DNA from: Silene conica
Taxonomy: Eukaryota; Streptophyta; Magnoliopsida; Caryophyllales; Caryophyllaceae
Reading direction: 5' to 3'
Length of the DNA stretch: 64,000 bases
Assembly (NCBI GenBank): GCA_029255685.2
Contig: CM055319.2
Coordinates: 32,141,068-32,205,067 of the forward strand
In this document: piece by piece, positions 23,461-34,042 of the stretch
Layout of the letters: each line of letters begins with the position of its first letter
Numbering within the stretch: position 1 is the first letter of the stretch
Translations under genes and position numbers: made by a program
Notes under the pieces: generated by a model
The model's database searches: none
Told to the model about the DNA's origin: nothing
Seen by the model: only the letters and a program-made list of their open reading frames with translations

Positions 23461-24597
23461 TCTCCCGTACAGACGGTTCAAGATACTTTGGGAAGCGTGC
23501 AAACATAATAGGGAAGTCCTTTCCTTATTTTATCCTTTATGATTCCGCCCCTTCGTCTTCTATTTCAAACCTATAAATTCATTATTTATCACCCAAAACA
23601 CATTCAATCCCCGAAAAGGTTTTTCTTTGTTTAAACTTTTTCAGGTACTTGGAGTGGCACTGCTGGCCGCTGGAACCTCCCAGCTTAAGCCGGTTTGGGG
23701 AGGTTTCCCTTGCGCTCAAAAATTCGGTGATTCTTTTCCTTTTTCCTTGGTTCTTACGTTTTTGCATTTATTTTTGTTTTTTTTCATAAAATCTTTACTT
23801 AGACTAATGCACAATGGGGACATTGTGCAGTTTGGTTTGGGGAATGGTTTAGTCACATGCATTGTTCCATTGCATTTTGTCACACGTTTATTGCATTTCT
23901 GTCCTGCATAGTCTTTTCTTTATTTTCTTTACCTATACAAAAAGAAAAATACAAAAAAATGAAAAATTTCAAAAATTTCAAAAAAAATGCACGTTTATTT
24001 TAGCATATAGGTCGAGTCGGAACGAGAGTATTTCAAGGATGATCTTTGCTATCTTACATGTTTATGCCTTTGCCTTGCCTTGTCAACTTGTTTTAGTATG
24101 AAAATCTTTTGCATATCTACGAGTTTTTGTTAACTTGTTATCTTGAGACTTGACTTATACCTTGGCGACCTACTATACATTCTGAGTTTTTAGAGCTTAT
24201 TTCCTGGTTACATTTTTAAACCAGTTGTCTAGGATGTGAGTAGTACTCCCCTTGGAATATGTTACATCAATATGCATATATATGAACTTGAATTGCTATA
24301 TACTTGTTTACTATCTCGTTTTGTGAGTCTTGGTACGTGCATTTGGGATCCCTTTACTCTGATATATCCATAAGCTTCAAATAGCCAAAATTGCCTTTTT
24401 ATCCCCCAAAACTACATCCCATACTTAGCCTACCCTTCCAAGCTAGTATTTGTGGTCTTTGATTTTTTGAGGCATCTTGGTTTGTATGCTATTTTGAGCA
24501 AAAAGAGAAAAGAAAGAAAGAAAGCAATAAAAGAAAAAGAACAGAAAAATTCAGAAAAAGAAAGAAAAACGAAAAATCAAAATATACAGCAAAGTCA

Positions 24598-24629
24598 GTC
24601 GACCGACCGCAACCATTGGTCGGTCGACC
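24598..24629. repeat. GGTCGACCGACC hairpin
   Basis: TCGACCGACC and GGTCGGTCGACC flank the 9-base loop GCAACCATT. Located at the 3' end of a purine-rich tract in the internal region. Confidence 0.8.
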
Positions 24630-25781
24630 AACTGGCAGTGTCAGAATTCAAAATTTCGTTCCAAAAATCCCTTTCTTTTACATGTTATCACTCCCGTACT
24701 TCATTCAAAATATTTGGGAGTCCTTTCTTATATATAAGTGAGAGTTGTACTACAAAAGAGCAGCTTCTTAATATCAAAAGTTGTGAAATATGTTGTTGGG
24801 AATCGGTTTTACTAGCTTGGCTACTAACCCCACAAGTCCAAAAACATCTTAACCACTTTTTACCTTTCACCTCACATATCTTTCATTGCCTTAATTGCAT
24901 GTATCCGAGTCACTTGATGAGTGTGTTTATACATAGTTGTAGAATTCTTGTTCATGTTAGATTGCAGGCATGTTTTTCATGGGTCGTAGTTAGGTGAGTG
25001 TCTTTACAATATACTTCTTCCTATCTTTTACATATACTCACCCTTTGCTTCACGAGTGTCTCGAGCGTACCGCGAGAGTCCATGGTATAAAGTATCTATA
25101 GTCTTTATTTTTGCAAGTTTGACAACACCATAACTCGTTTGCATGATTTGAATAATATCTCATTTTATACTTGGCATTGGTCTAGGCTAACGTGTAAATT
25201 TCGCTCTGAGATTGAAATCGTTCCATTAGTTAAGACCGAGTCTAGTTCTTGCTTGAGGACAAGCAAGGGTTTGGTTTGGGGAATTTGATGCGTGTCTATT
25301 TTATGATGTTTTACATCTATTTTCACACGCATTTTAAAGCTCATTTACGATGTTTTAGCCTTTATTTCCCAACTTTTGTCTACTTTCGTATTTTTATGCT
25401 ATTTTGCAGAATTATGTGGAAAAGAGGCGATTTCAAACCAAATCCGTCCTCAAGTGATTTTTATGGCTAAGGACAAAAAGGAACGAAGCCTAGCGCACAT
25501 TTCAAGGCCGGAAGATTGCATAAGCAAAGGTGCATATAGTTTACAAGCTCTAAAAAAAGCAAAGAATCGATCCACGATATTGCAGCCTGTTTCAAATGGC
25601 TATATCTCGAGTTCCAGAGCTGATAATGAAGTAATTCCAGTTGGAGGTGAAAGCTTATTCTCTTATCTTTCCAACGCCGCGCGAATCGCCTTATTATGAT
25701 GAGTAACGAAGAAATGGCAGCTGTTTTAAAATCGACGCGCGCTGTAGAATTCGTCAGAATGCATTACTGTATCTGTCATTT

Positions 25782-25885
25782 GGTCGATCGACCGCCTACT
25801 ATGGTCGACCGACCAAGTGCCTGATACGCGAGATTTCAGAAGCCCGACATTAGGTCGACCGACCTGCTACCTAGGTCGGTCGACC
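25782..25885. repeat. Two LTR-borne GGTCGACC hairpins
   Basis: 25782-25814: GGTCGATCGACC, 9-base loop, GGTCGACCGACC. 25853-25885: GGTCGACCGACC, 9-base loop TGCTACCTA, GGTCGGTCGACC, a perfectly complementary pair. Confidence 0.85.
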
Positions 25886-26303
25886 AGCGCGCGGTTTCAG
25901 AATTTCCGCAAAAGCCCGTGAACGCATTAGGTCAAAGAGGAATCACCTTAATCTTTCCTATATAAGCCTAATCCGTCATTAGCTTTAAGCATCCAGTTTT
26001 AGTCTATTATCTACGATCTTATTATCAAGTCTTAGCATATCATTAGTATACAATAGTTATTTTCTATTATTCAAACACTATTCTTTTAGTTTTGTTCATT
26101 GTTCAATTAATCTTTCCGCACGGATTCAATAAAGATTGTTCTTTTCTGCCCTAATCCATATTCCGGTAATTCTTATTTCAATTTCAGTTTATCAATTGTT
26201 CTTGTCTTAAGATTGCTAGTATCCGGTTTAAGTTAGAATCCCAAAGCCTTTGTTGTTATTGCATGCTTAGATTAATGTTCATCATGAATTCTGTTTTCAT
26301 TAA

Positions 26304-26305
<2 letters not shown>

Positions 26306-26336
<31 letters not shown>
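26306..26336. repeat. (ATT)n microsatellite
   Basis: An uninterrupted run of about ten ATT units inside the Athila-like LTR. Confidence 0.95.
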
Positions 26337-26337
<1 letters not shown>

Positions 26338-26431
26338 TCAGTATCCATGAGTAGCTAATCACATATGTTAGGATGTAGGGAGTAATATGCGTAGATAGTA
26401 TAATTCCCGAAATCGCCTGTAGCAGGCCCTA

Positions 26432-26505
26432 GGTCCGCCGACCGGCTTAACCGGTCGGTCGACTGAAGTGTTGGTCGGCCGACTGGACTAGCTGGTCGGT
26501 CGACC
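26432..26505. repeat. Two further LTR-borne hairpins
   Basis: 26432-26464 (GGTCCGCCGACC ... GGTCGGTCGACT) and 26473-26505 (GGTCGGCCGACT ... GGTCGGTCGACC) with loops of 9-10 bases. The second is copied exactly at 28858-28890. Confidence 0.8.
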
Positions 26506-27097
26506 GACTCGCGTATGTTTTCAGACTGTTTTAATTCGTCGACTATAATACCCTACAATGAGACTGAAAGGAGACTTGTAGGACGTTAGTAATGACCTAC
26601 CCAAGATTGAAAGATACGGGAAGGGCATTGGTTTACGCCTTAAGACGGCTAGGTTACTTAAGACTGAAAGGTATGTGATCTAGAAATTAGGAATCACCCT
26701 TATTGTTGACACCCAATAATTGTGAGACCTAGGAACTAATAGCATAGGCCGAAAGGAGCTATTAGGTACCATAGACCGAAAGGATATGTTACACCCCTTA
26801 CGCGACTGCAATACATGTTGACTTAGGATTTATACTATCGTAGCTATTTATTACCCAAACATCCTAGCATCTCTTTTATCATAGTTTATTTCATTCTTAA
26901 TTCTTGTTTTATTTCTATCTTTATTTCTAGACTTAGTGACAATCAATATAAACCCCCACTTTTGTTACCCTAAAAACATTGACATCAAACAATAAACATT
27001 CCCCACCTCTCTGTAGTTCGACCATGACTTTCACTATCTATAGTTAATGTTTAGGAATTATAAATCTTATCTTTGGTGCCCTCAACGACGGGCATCA

Positions 27098-27660
27098 AAT
27101 TTTGGCGCCGTTGCCGGGGAGGTGACGCCAGTGTTTATTGTTTATTGTTTTTGTTTTCCCTTTTCTTTTGCCGTCATGACCATCGCCCCTTTCCCACAAC
27201 TCGAGCATGAACCATTGCATATCTATTGTAGTAGATTAACCTCTTTCCTTTCTCAATCTGACTATCCTGTTAGTATTGGGGAGGTTTGTCGTAGGTGAAT
27301 CTCTCACTCAGGAGGCTGATTTGGATGCTCCAGAAATTGCGACACTAGTGACAGAGTCTATATGCGGTAGAAAGAGAGATGTTCTCGATCGAGTAGTACC
27401 ACTTACTCGATCAAATGATATAGAGAACGAGGTCACTCAAACAAGTGATCATTTGGCTGAAGAGAAGAGCCCAAGGAAGAAGAAACCGAGGAAACTGTCG
27501 ACCCACGACTTGGGAGTCGACAACCCCGGGAGATAGATGGATAGAGCTATGGATGATGACCCACCTATCTACACGGTGAAGAGAAACTCATCTACCCAAA
27601 TCACCATAGCTGAAGGGGTAGCCTGCAGTCAGAGCCCTTGGTCAAAGAAATCCTGCATCC
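27098..27660 (+). mobile_element. Second, partial internal region of Athila-like family
   Basis: Repeats the primer site and the start of the 22012 internal region nearly word for word, then is rearranged and stops near 27660, where the sequence switches to a reversed pol fragment. Together with 22012-27097 it gives an LTR-internal-LTR-internal arrangement. Broken fossil. Confidence 0.8.
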
Positions 27661-28893
27661 GTTGTAAATCTTGGCATTGTCATAGGCTAGCAACCTGAAT
27701 TCCTCTAGCTCGTTTAGCTGCGATAAATGTTTCTCACGGGAAAGGTTAGGGTCTAAATTAAGATCACAAATAGCCCACCAAAACTTGCGTTCTAACTCAA
27801 CTGGTAAGTGACAAGTCTTACCATATATCAACCGGAATGGTGACATTCCAATTGGAGTTTTGGACGCAGTTCTATAGGCCCATAAAACATCATCAAGCTT
27901 TAGACTCTAATATTTCCTAGACTTAGAAACAACTTTGGCGAAGGTCTCATTGAGTTCTCTATTAGAGATCTCAACTTGACCACTAGTCTGAGGGTGATAT
28001 GCTAGACCCCTACGATGTTGGACAACGAATTTATTTAGCAAGACACCTAATTGTTTCTCTTTAAAATGCATACCCCCATCACTAATGACAACCCTAGGGA
28101 CACCAAAGCGATGAAATATGATTTTCTTAAATAATTTAATAACAGCCTTTGCATTACAGTGGGGAGTGGCAATAACTTCTACCCACTTAGACACATAATC
28201 AACAACTATAAGAATATACCTGTTACCTTGACTACTGGGAAAAGGTCCTTGATAATCAATGCCCCAGACATCAAAAATCTCTACCTCTAAAATACCAACC
28301 TGTGGCATCTCATGTCTTTTGGAGACAATCCCAGATCTTTGGCAAGCATCACAGCTACCTACAAATTCCTACAGTCAGCATGCAAAGTAGGCCAATAAAA
28401 ACCAGACTATAATACCTTGGCCACGGTACTAGATGGACCGTGGTGACCACCATATGCAGAAGAGTGGCATGCTTCCCGAATGTCCTTCACCTCCCAGTGG
28501 GGAACGCATCTCCGGATGAGTCCATCTCCGCATTCTTTGAAAACACAGGGGTCATCCCAAAAATACTGTTTTGCATCAAACATGAACCTCTTCTTCTGCT
28601 GCCATGAAAGCTCAGGAGGAATTTTACCTGTGACAGCGAAGTTAGCAAAATCAGCATACCAAGGAGGGGGGTAAGAACCTGAACTATTAATGCTAAATAA
28701 ACTTTCATCAGGAAATGAATCATCAATAGGTAAAGAATCTTCCCCATCAGTCAGCTGAAGGCGAGATAGGTGGTCAGCTACCACATTCTCCGCGCCTTTC
28801 TTGTCCCTAATCTCAATGTCAAACTCTTGTAGAAGGAGTATCCATCTCAACAGCCTTGGTCGGCCGACTGGACTAGCTGGTCGGTCGACCAAC
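27661..28893 (-). mobile_element. Athila/Tat-type pol fragment, reversed
   Basis: On the minus strand, in order, are an RNase H tail ([31 protein letters not shown]), the integrase zinc region, an integrase core ([40 protein letters not shown]) and the integrase C-terminal [19 protein letters not shown] block typical of Athila-like gypsy elements. It is broken, with several breaks, and joined back to back with the forward partial element at about 27660. Its right end carries a 33-base copy of the LTR hairpin (28858-28890), then copia element 1 begins. Confidence 0.85.
28858..28890. repeat. Isolated copy of the LTR hairpin at a rearrangement boundary
   Basis: Identical over about 35 bases to the LTR hairpin at 26473-26505, but with pol sequence on its left and the copia LTR four bases to its right. 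Confidence 0.85.
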
Positions 28894-29880
28894 TGTGGGT
28901 AATAAAGCATGAATTCGCCCTAAACTTGCAGGATTATAATGAATTTTACAGTCGTGAATATAGTCATAAGATAAATAAAAACATGGAAAATAATTCAACC
29001 TTTGGTCCTTGTGCTTATGGCCTAAGAACAGGAATTAAAGTAAATTCCCTCCTATAACTTGCACCCAAGACTTGATTGAGATGATGCCGCGTGTGCTAGA
29101 AAATACTCTCCAATTGCCTTGCAATATGGGGAGAGCCTTTTGAGGTTTTAGATGTGAGATCTGAGTTTTGGGAAAATAATGTTCTCAAAACCCTAATTGT
29201 GAGAATTATGATTCAACAGTTACTGACATAAGGAGAAGGACTCTCCTTATGTAGTACTCGGGTGGGTCGGCCGAATTGGGGTGAGAGTGGGCTTTCTCCA
29301 CTCTTACCTTATTCCTTTGCATGATTCGACCCGTTTTGCTAAATATTATTTGCGGGATTTTTATTATAAATCAATACGTGTTATCAGATATTAATGCAGT
29401 CGATGTATTAATAATGGTCTGATAAAATTACGATATTGTATAATTACCCAAATTAATATAACTGTTTATATTAATACTCGAAATTAATATTTAATTAAAT
29501 ATAACTGCTTATATTTAATTTACGAATTAAACATGTAATCCGTATTAGCTAAAATTATTTAATCCGTATTAAATAATAATCTCAACATCTTATTGACTAA
29601 TTTAATAGTCAATACCTCTGACTAACTGTTTAGTCGTATTCGGCATAAATGTGACTGTATTTTCATACCTTCACATCTCACAAACGTGTCCTATAGGTGT
29701 GACGTATAGGGACCAGTTGATCACGCCATCTGTATGACAATAACGTCAAACTTATCTAGCAAGCCAACCGTTATTGATAAACGTGGATCAACTGATAATA
29801 ATACTGAAGTATGCCCTTGTGATCCTTAAAGAGATTTAATAAGTCATTGTACTTAATTGTCAAGGACACCAGCCCCAACA
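28894..29880 (-). repeat. 3' LTR of copia element 1 (987 bp)
   Basis: On the plus strand it starts TGTGGGTAATAAAG and ends CCCCAACA, followed directly by ATCTCCCACTTGTCC, the complement of a purine tract. The start is repeated at 35946-35959. Confidence 0.85.
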
Positions 29881-30740
29881 ATCTCCCACTTGTCCGTACA
29901 AGGGTATGTGCAATGACGTTATCACACTACATGTGGAGGACACAAGCTCCAACAAACTCCCACTTGTCCGTACAAGTGTAGGTGCGATAACCGATTCTCA
30001 TATTCTTTTAAAATTTCTCCCACTCAATGTAAGACAATTTGCAAATCCGTATTCGCAAAGGTCGTATCTCACAAGCGATCTGTATCAAGAGTGGTTTCCC
30101 CGACTAGAGAGTAACTTAACTGATAAAACGAATCTGTATTCGAGCATGGCCATGCATTTCAGTTACTACTCCTCGAGTGGCCCTGAGAAATGATAAAATC
30201 CTGATAAGGGTTTGGATATTTCCCTCAACTCTAATCCTGCCGATATCGCGCAACATGAAATAACCAAGAAAAAATCCTCTTGGCCCCTGTTACGATGACC
30301 GTGGGAAAGAAACCAAAGTTACCCAAAATCTGCCTTAATCTCAAGAGACAGTTGAAAGTCAAAAGACTCGACTCTAAGGAACACTATGGAGGTCCTATCC
30401 ACGACCTGGCACCCAATGTTTAAAAACATTTAGGACTCCATAACGTTGTCACGGGGTGTCCTACGAGATATCCGTATAACTCGCCTTTGTGATTGGTCAG
30501 TCAGCCGTGTGACTTATGGCTCGTTGAACCCACCATCAACCAACGTCACAAAATGATTACCTGAGTTATCAGCTCAAGTGGGTAATCAAGGACTAAAACG
30601 ATGTAATGTAATTCAGTTCACTTTGTGGTGTTCAAAATTGGCGTACAATTCCACATGAAAAATAAAACATTATATATCATAACAATGAGGTTGGATATAG
30701 TACACGAGAGTGAATTATTACATGAATTCATAAAAGAGTA
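29881..30740 (-). other. 3' non-coding region of copia element 1
   Basis: Holds the purine tract (complement of ATCTCCCACTTGTCC) and a second near copy of it, CTCCAACAAACTCCCACTTG, at about 29950. The ATTTCTCCCACTCAATG block and the AGAGTGGTTT..CTCGAGTGGCC region also occur in element 2 at 37295-37460. No coding sequence seen. Confidence 0.75.
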
Positions 30741-33700
30741 CTACAACTTAGGAACACATCTAATTCCCATGGAATGAATGTGCCCTTCATGCGTATCACG
30801 TGGTAATGCTTTAGTGAGAGGATCAGCTATGTTGTCATCCGTAGCGATCTTATCAATGAAAATCTTCTTTTGCTCCACGTAATCTCTGGTTAGATGAGCT
30901 TTCCGTTGTACATGTCTAGCCTTGTTGCTAGACTTATGCTCCTTAGCTTGGAAGATGGCACCTTTATTATCACAATAAACGGTGATTGGGTCATTCGAAC
31001 TAGGCACTACTGAGAGTCCTTGTAAGAATTGACGCATCCATATTGCTTCCTTAGCTGCTTCTGAGGCGGCATAGTACTCGGACTCAGTCGTAGAATCTGC
31101 TGTAACACTCTGTTTAGATTTTTTCCAGCTGACAACAGCGCCATTAAGAGTAAAAACGAATCCAGACTGAGATTTCGAGTCATCTCGATCCGTTTGGAAG
31201 CTAGCATCTGCGTAACCCGTGGCGCAGAGCGTTGAGTCGCCTCCATAAGTCAATCCCCAATCTTTAGTCCTCCGTAGGTACTTAAGAATGTTTTTCACGA
31301 CTATCCAGTGTTGTTCACCTGGATGAGCTTGGAATCGACTGGTCATACTCAATGCATATGCAACGTCTGGACGTGTGCATATCATGGCATACATGATCGA
31401 TCCTATTGCCGAAGCATAAGGAATCCGACTCATGCGCTCTTTCTCTTCCAATGTCTTAGCTTCTTGAGACTTGCTCAAGTGAAGCCCAGTAGTCATAGGA
31501 AGGAACCCTTTCTTGGAGTTCGTCATGCTGAATCTCTCTAGAATCTTATCTATGTAAGACTCCTGACTGAGAGACAACATCTGTCGCGATCTATCCCTGT
31601 AGATACGGATGCCCAAAATTCTTTGTGCCTCTCCCAGATCTTTCATCTGGAAATTGTTTTTCAACCATGCTTTAACCGAAGAAAGGAGAGGTATGTCATT
31701 CCGAATCAAGAGTATGTCATCGACATACAGTACTAGGAAGACAATCTTGCTCCCACTCGACTTGATATAGAGACATGGTTCCTCGACTGATCGAACGAAT
31801 CCATTCTCTTTTATCACTTGGTCGAAGCGATGATTCCAACTCCGCGATTCTTGCTTAAGTCCATAGATGGAACGCTTAAGCTTGCAAACCTTCTTAGGAT
31901 GTTCTGGATCAATAAAACCCTCGGGTTGTACCATGTACAACTCTTCCTCCAAATAACCGATTAAGAAGGCGGTTTTAACGTCCATTTGCCATATTTCATA
32001 GTCATGAAATGCGGCTATCGCTAAGATAATCCGAATGGAACGTAGCATGACTACGGGTGCAAAGATCTCATCGTAGTGCAAACCTGGCACTTGGGTGAAA
32101 CCTTTAGCAACTAGTCTTGCCTTATGGATGTCTTGTTTACCTTCCACGGCATGCTTTATTTTGTAAAGCCATTTGCATTGAAGGGGGCGTACCTTTGCAG
32201 GTAGGTCCACAAGATCCCACACGTTGTTCTCATACATGGAGTCCATCTCGGATTGCATGGCTTCTAGCCATAGCTTTGAGTCAGAACTGGTCATGGCACC
32301 TTTATAGGTTGAGGGTTCATTACCCTCTAGGAGTAAGACGTCATCTATGTCATGTTCCTCGACCATACCAAGGTATCTGTCCGGAGGAATAGAGACTCTT
32401 CCCGACCTCCTAGGTTCCTCGGGAATATCTACCGCAGCCTCGGTTGAAGGAACTGTTTCCTCCAATGGTTGCTCGGTAGTTGGTCCTTGAACCTCCGATA
32501 AATCGAATGTTCTATTACTCGACTTGTTCTCGAGAAATTCTTTCTCTAAGAACGTCGCACTAGCCGCAACAAAAACCCGTTGTTCGGTTGGCGAGTAGAA
32601 GTAATGACCAAAAGTTCCCTTTGGATAACCTATAAAGTATGTCTTGACCGATCGCGGGCCGAGCTTATCCTCGTGTCTCCACTTGACATAAGCCTCGCAG
32701 CCCCAAACCCGAATAAAGGACAAGTTAGGGACCGTTCCCTTCCATAATTCGTATGGAGTCTTGTCAACAGCTTTAGACGGACTTCGGTTAAGTATTAGAG
32801 CGGCTGACAAAAGCGCATAGCCCCACAATGAATCAGGCACAACGGTGTGACTCATCATGGATTGAACCATATCGAGTAGAGTTCGATTTCTCCGTTCGGA
32901 CACACCATTTAATTGTGGTGTTCCAGGTGGAGTCAACTGTAGCACGATGCCACAGTCTTTAAGGTGTTGATCAAACTCGTGTGAAAGATACTCACCACCA
33001 CGATCAGAACGTAGTGCTTTAATCTTTCTTCCCAACTGGTTCTGTACCCGATTCTGGTATTCTTTGAACTTGTCAAAGGATTCACTTTTATGCTTCATTA
33101 AGTAGACATAGCCATATCTACTCAAATCATCCGTGAAAGTGATGAAATACCTATAGCCTTCTCGTGCGTTGATCGACATAGGGCCACATACGTCCGTATG
33201 TATGAGTCCTAATAGGTCGGCAGCGCGCATTCCAACACCTTTGAAGGAAATACGAGTCATCTTACCGATGAGACATGATTCACACGTGCCATATGATTCG
33301 AAATCAAAGGCTGAGATAGCTCCATTATGTATGAACTGTTTTACGCGTTTCTCATTTATGTGTCCCATACGACAATGCCATAGGTAAGTTTGATCTTTGT
33401 CACCTACCTTTAATCTCTTATTATTCACATGTAATATTTCAGTGGTTTGATCTAAAACATAAATTCCATTCATGGAAACTGCCTTGCTATTAATCATATT
33501 GTGTAATGAGAAAATACAACTGTTATTTTCTATTACAAATGAAAAACCAAGTTTGTCAAGCGCAGAAACTGAAATAATGTTTTTGGACAAACAAGGAACA
33601 TAATAACAGTTATATAAAGATAACTCGAATCCACTTGGAAGCTGGATCACGTATGTTCCCCTCGAGACTGCAGCAACACGTGCTCCATTCCCGACACGCA

Positions 33701-33944
33701 TGTCAACCTCACCCTTGATGAGGGGTTCTTGGTTTCGGAGGCCCTGCACATGATTACATAGATGAGAACCACAACCAGTATCTAGTACCCAAGTTCCGTA
33801 ACTTGCATGGTTAATCTCAATCATGTGAATAAAAGAAGAAGAAGACATACCAACAGGAGTAACGCGGTCTGCCTTAATGTCCTCACGATACACGGGGCAT
33901 GAGCGCCTCCAATGCCCAGTCTTGTGGCAATGGTGACATTCCAT
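30741..33944 (-). CDS. Copia pol polyprotein, element 1
   Basis: A 1067-residue open stretch holding the copia domains in their usual order: CCHC zinc knuckle CHHCHKTGHWRRSC (residues 3-16), aspartic protease WVLDTGCGSHL (about 52-62), integrase zinc region and core (CRMGH, CESCLIGK, HTDVCGP, ALRSDRGGEYLS; about 190-330), reverse transcriptase (WQMDVKTAFL, LYVDDILL; about 580-760) and RNase H (GYADASFQTD, ADSTTESEYYAA; about 920-1050). The integrase-before-RT order marks Ty1/copia. The clade (Tork/TAR-like) is a guess. Confidence 0.92.
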   Translation of the reverse strand: MECHHCHKTGHWRRSCPVYREDIKADRVTPVGMSSSSFIHMIEINHASYGTWVLDTGCGSHLCNHVQGLRNQEPLIKGEVDMRVGNGARVAAVSRGTYVIQLPSGFELSLYNCYYVPCLSKNIISVSALDKLGFSFVIENNSCIFSLHNMINSKAVSMNGIYVLDQTTEILHVNNKRLKVGDKDQTYLWHCRMGHINEKRVKQFIHNGAISAFDFESYGTCESCLIGKMTRISFKGVGMRAADLLGLIHTDVCGPMSINAREGYRYFITFTDDLSRYGYVYLMKHKSESFDKFKEYQNRVQNQLGRKIKALRSDRGGEYLSHEFDQHLKDCGIVLQLTPPGTPQLNGVSERRNRTLLDMVQSMMSHTVVPDSLWGYALLSAALILNRSPSKAVDKTPYELWKGTVPNLSFIRVWGCEAYVKWRHEDKLGPRSVKTYFIGYPKGTFGHYFYSPTEQRVFVAASATFLEKEFLENKSSNRTFDLSEVQGPTTEQPLEETVPSTEAAVDIPEEPRRSGRVSIPPDRYLGMVEEHDIDDVLLLEGNEPSTYKGAMTSSDSKLWLEAMQSEMDSMYENNVWDLVDLPAKVRPLQCKWLYKIKHAVEGKQDIHKARLVAKGFTQVPGLHYDEIFAPVVMLRSIRIILAIAAFHDYEIWQMDVKTAFLIGYLEEELYMVQPEGFIDPEHPKKVCKLKRSIYGLKQESRSWNHRFDQVIKENGFVRSVEEPCLYIKSSGSKIVFLVLYVDDILLIRNDIPLLSSVKAWLKNNFQMKDLGEAQRILGIRIYRDRSRQMLSLSQESYIDKILERFSMTNSKKGFLPMTTGLHLSKSQEAKTLEEKERMSRIPYASAIGSIMYAMICTRPDVAYALSMTSRFQAHPGEQHWIVVKNILKYLRRTKDWGLTYGGDSTLCATGYADASFQTDRDDSKSQSGFVFTLNGAVVSWKKSKQSVTADSTTESEYYAASEAAKEAIWMRQFLQGLSVVPSSNDPITVYCDNKGAIFQAKEHKSSNKARHVQRKAHLTRDYVEQKKIFIDKIATDDNIADPLTKALPRDTHEGHIHSMGIRCVPKL

Positions 33945-34042
33945 GCTAGTATCCTTGCTCTTTGTTTTGCCCTGTGAGTTGCTCGACTCACCTGGCCCAC
34001 TCTTAGTAAATCCTGACTTCTTAAACTTGGGCTTGCCTACTG

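Larger units (their letters stand above)
22012..25285 (+). mobile_element. Internal region of Athila-like Ty3/gypsy element, non-autonomous looking
   Basis: Starts with the primer site TGGCGCCGTTGCCGGGGA and ends with a purine-rich tract GGTTTGGGGAATT just before the LTR at 25286. At 3.3 kb it is far shorter than an Athila coding region. The first 1.1 kb has an acidic, lysine-rich coding-like stretch (22090-23100) that I cannot assign. The remaining 2.2 kb is AT- and T-rich non-coding sequence with three GGTCGACC hairpins and a purine-rich run near 24500-24590. No pol was recognised. It is a broken fossil with a few breaks in the coding-like part. Confidence 0.75.
25286..27097 (+). repeat. 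Full LTR of Athila-like family (1812 bp)
   Basis: Bounded by TGATGCGTG and GGGCATCA, so the ends carry a TGATGC/GCATCA inverted pair. It is preceded by a purine tract and also followed by a primer site TGGCGCCGTTGCCGGGGA, so it acts as right LTR of one internal region and left LTR of a second. It holds four hairpin copies (25782-25814, 25853-25885, 26432-26464, 26473-26505) and an ATT microsatellite. Confidence 0.88.

Noticed and set aside
23353-26505. Spaced repeats as a CRISPR-like array
   Set aside because: This is plant nuclear DNA and the units are inverted hairpins at irregular distances inside a retroelement.
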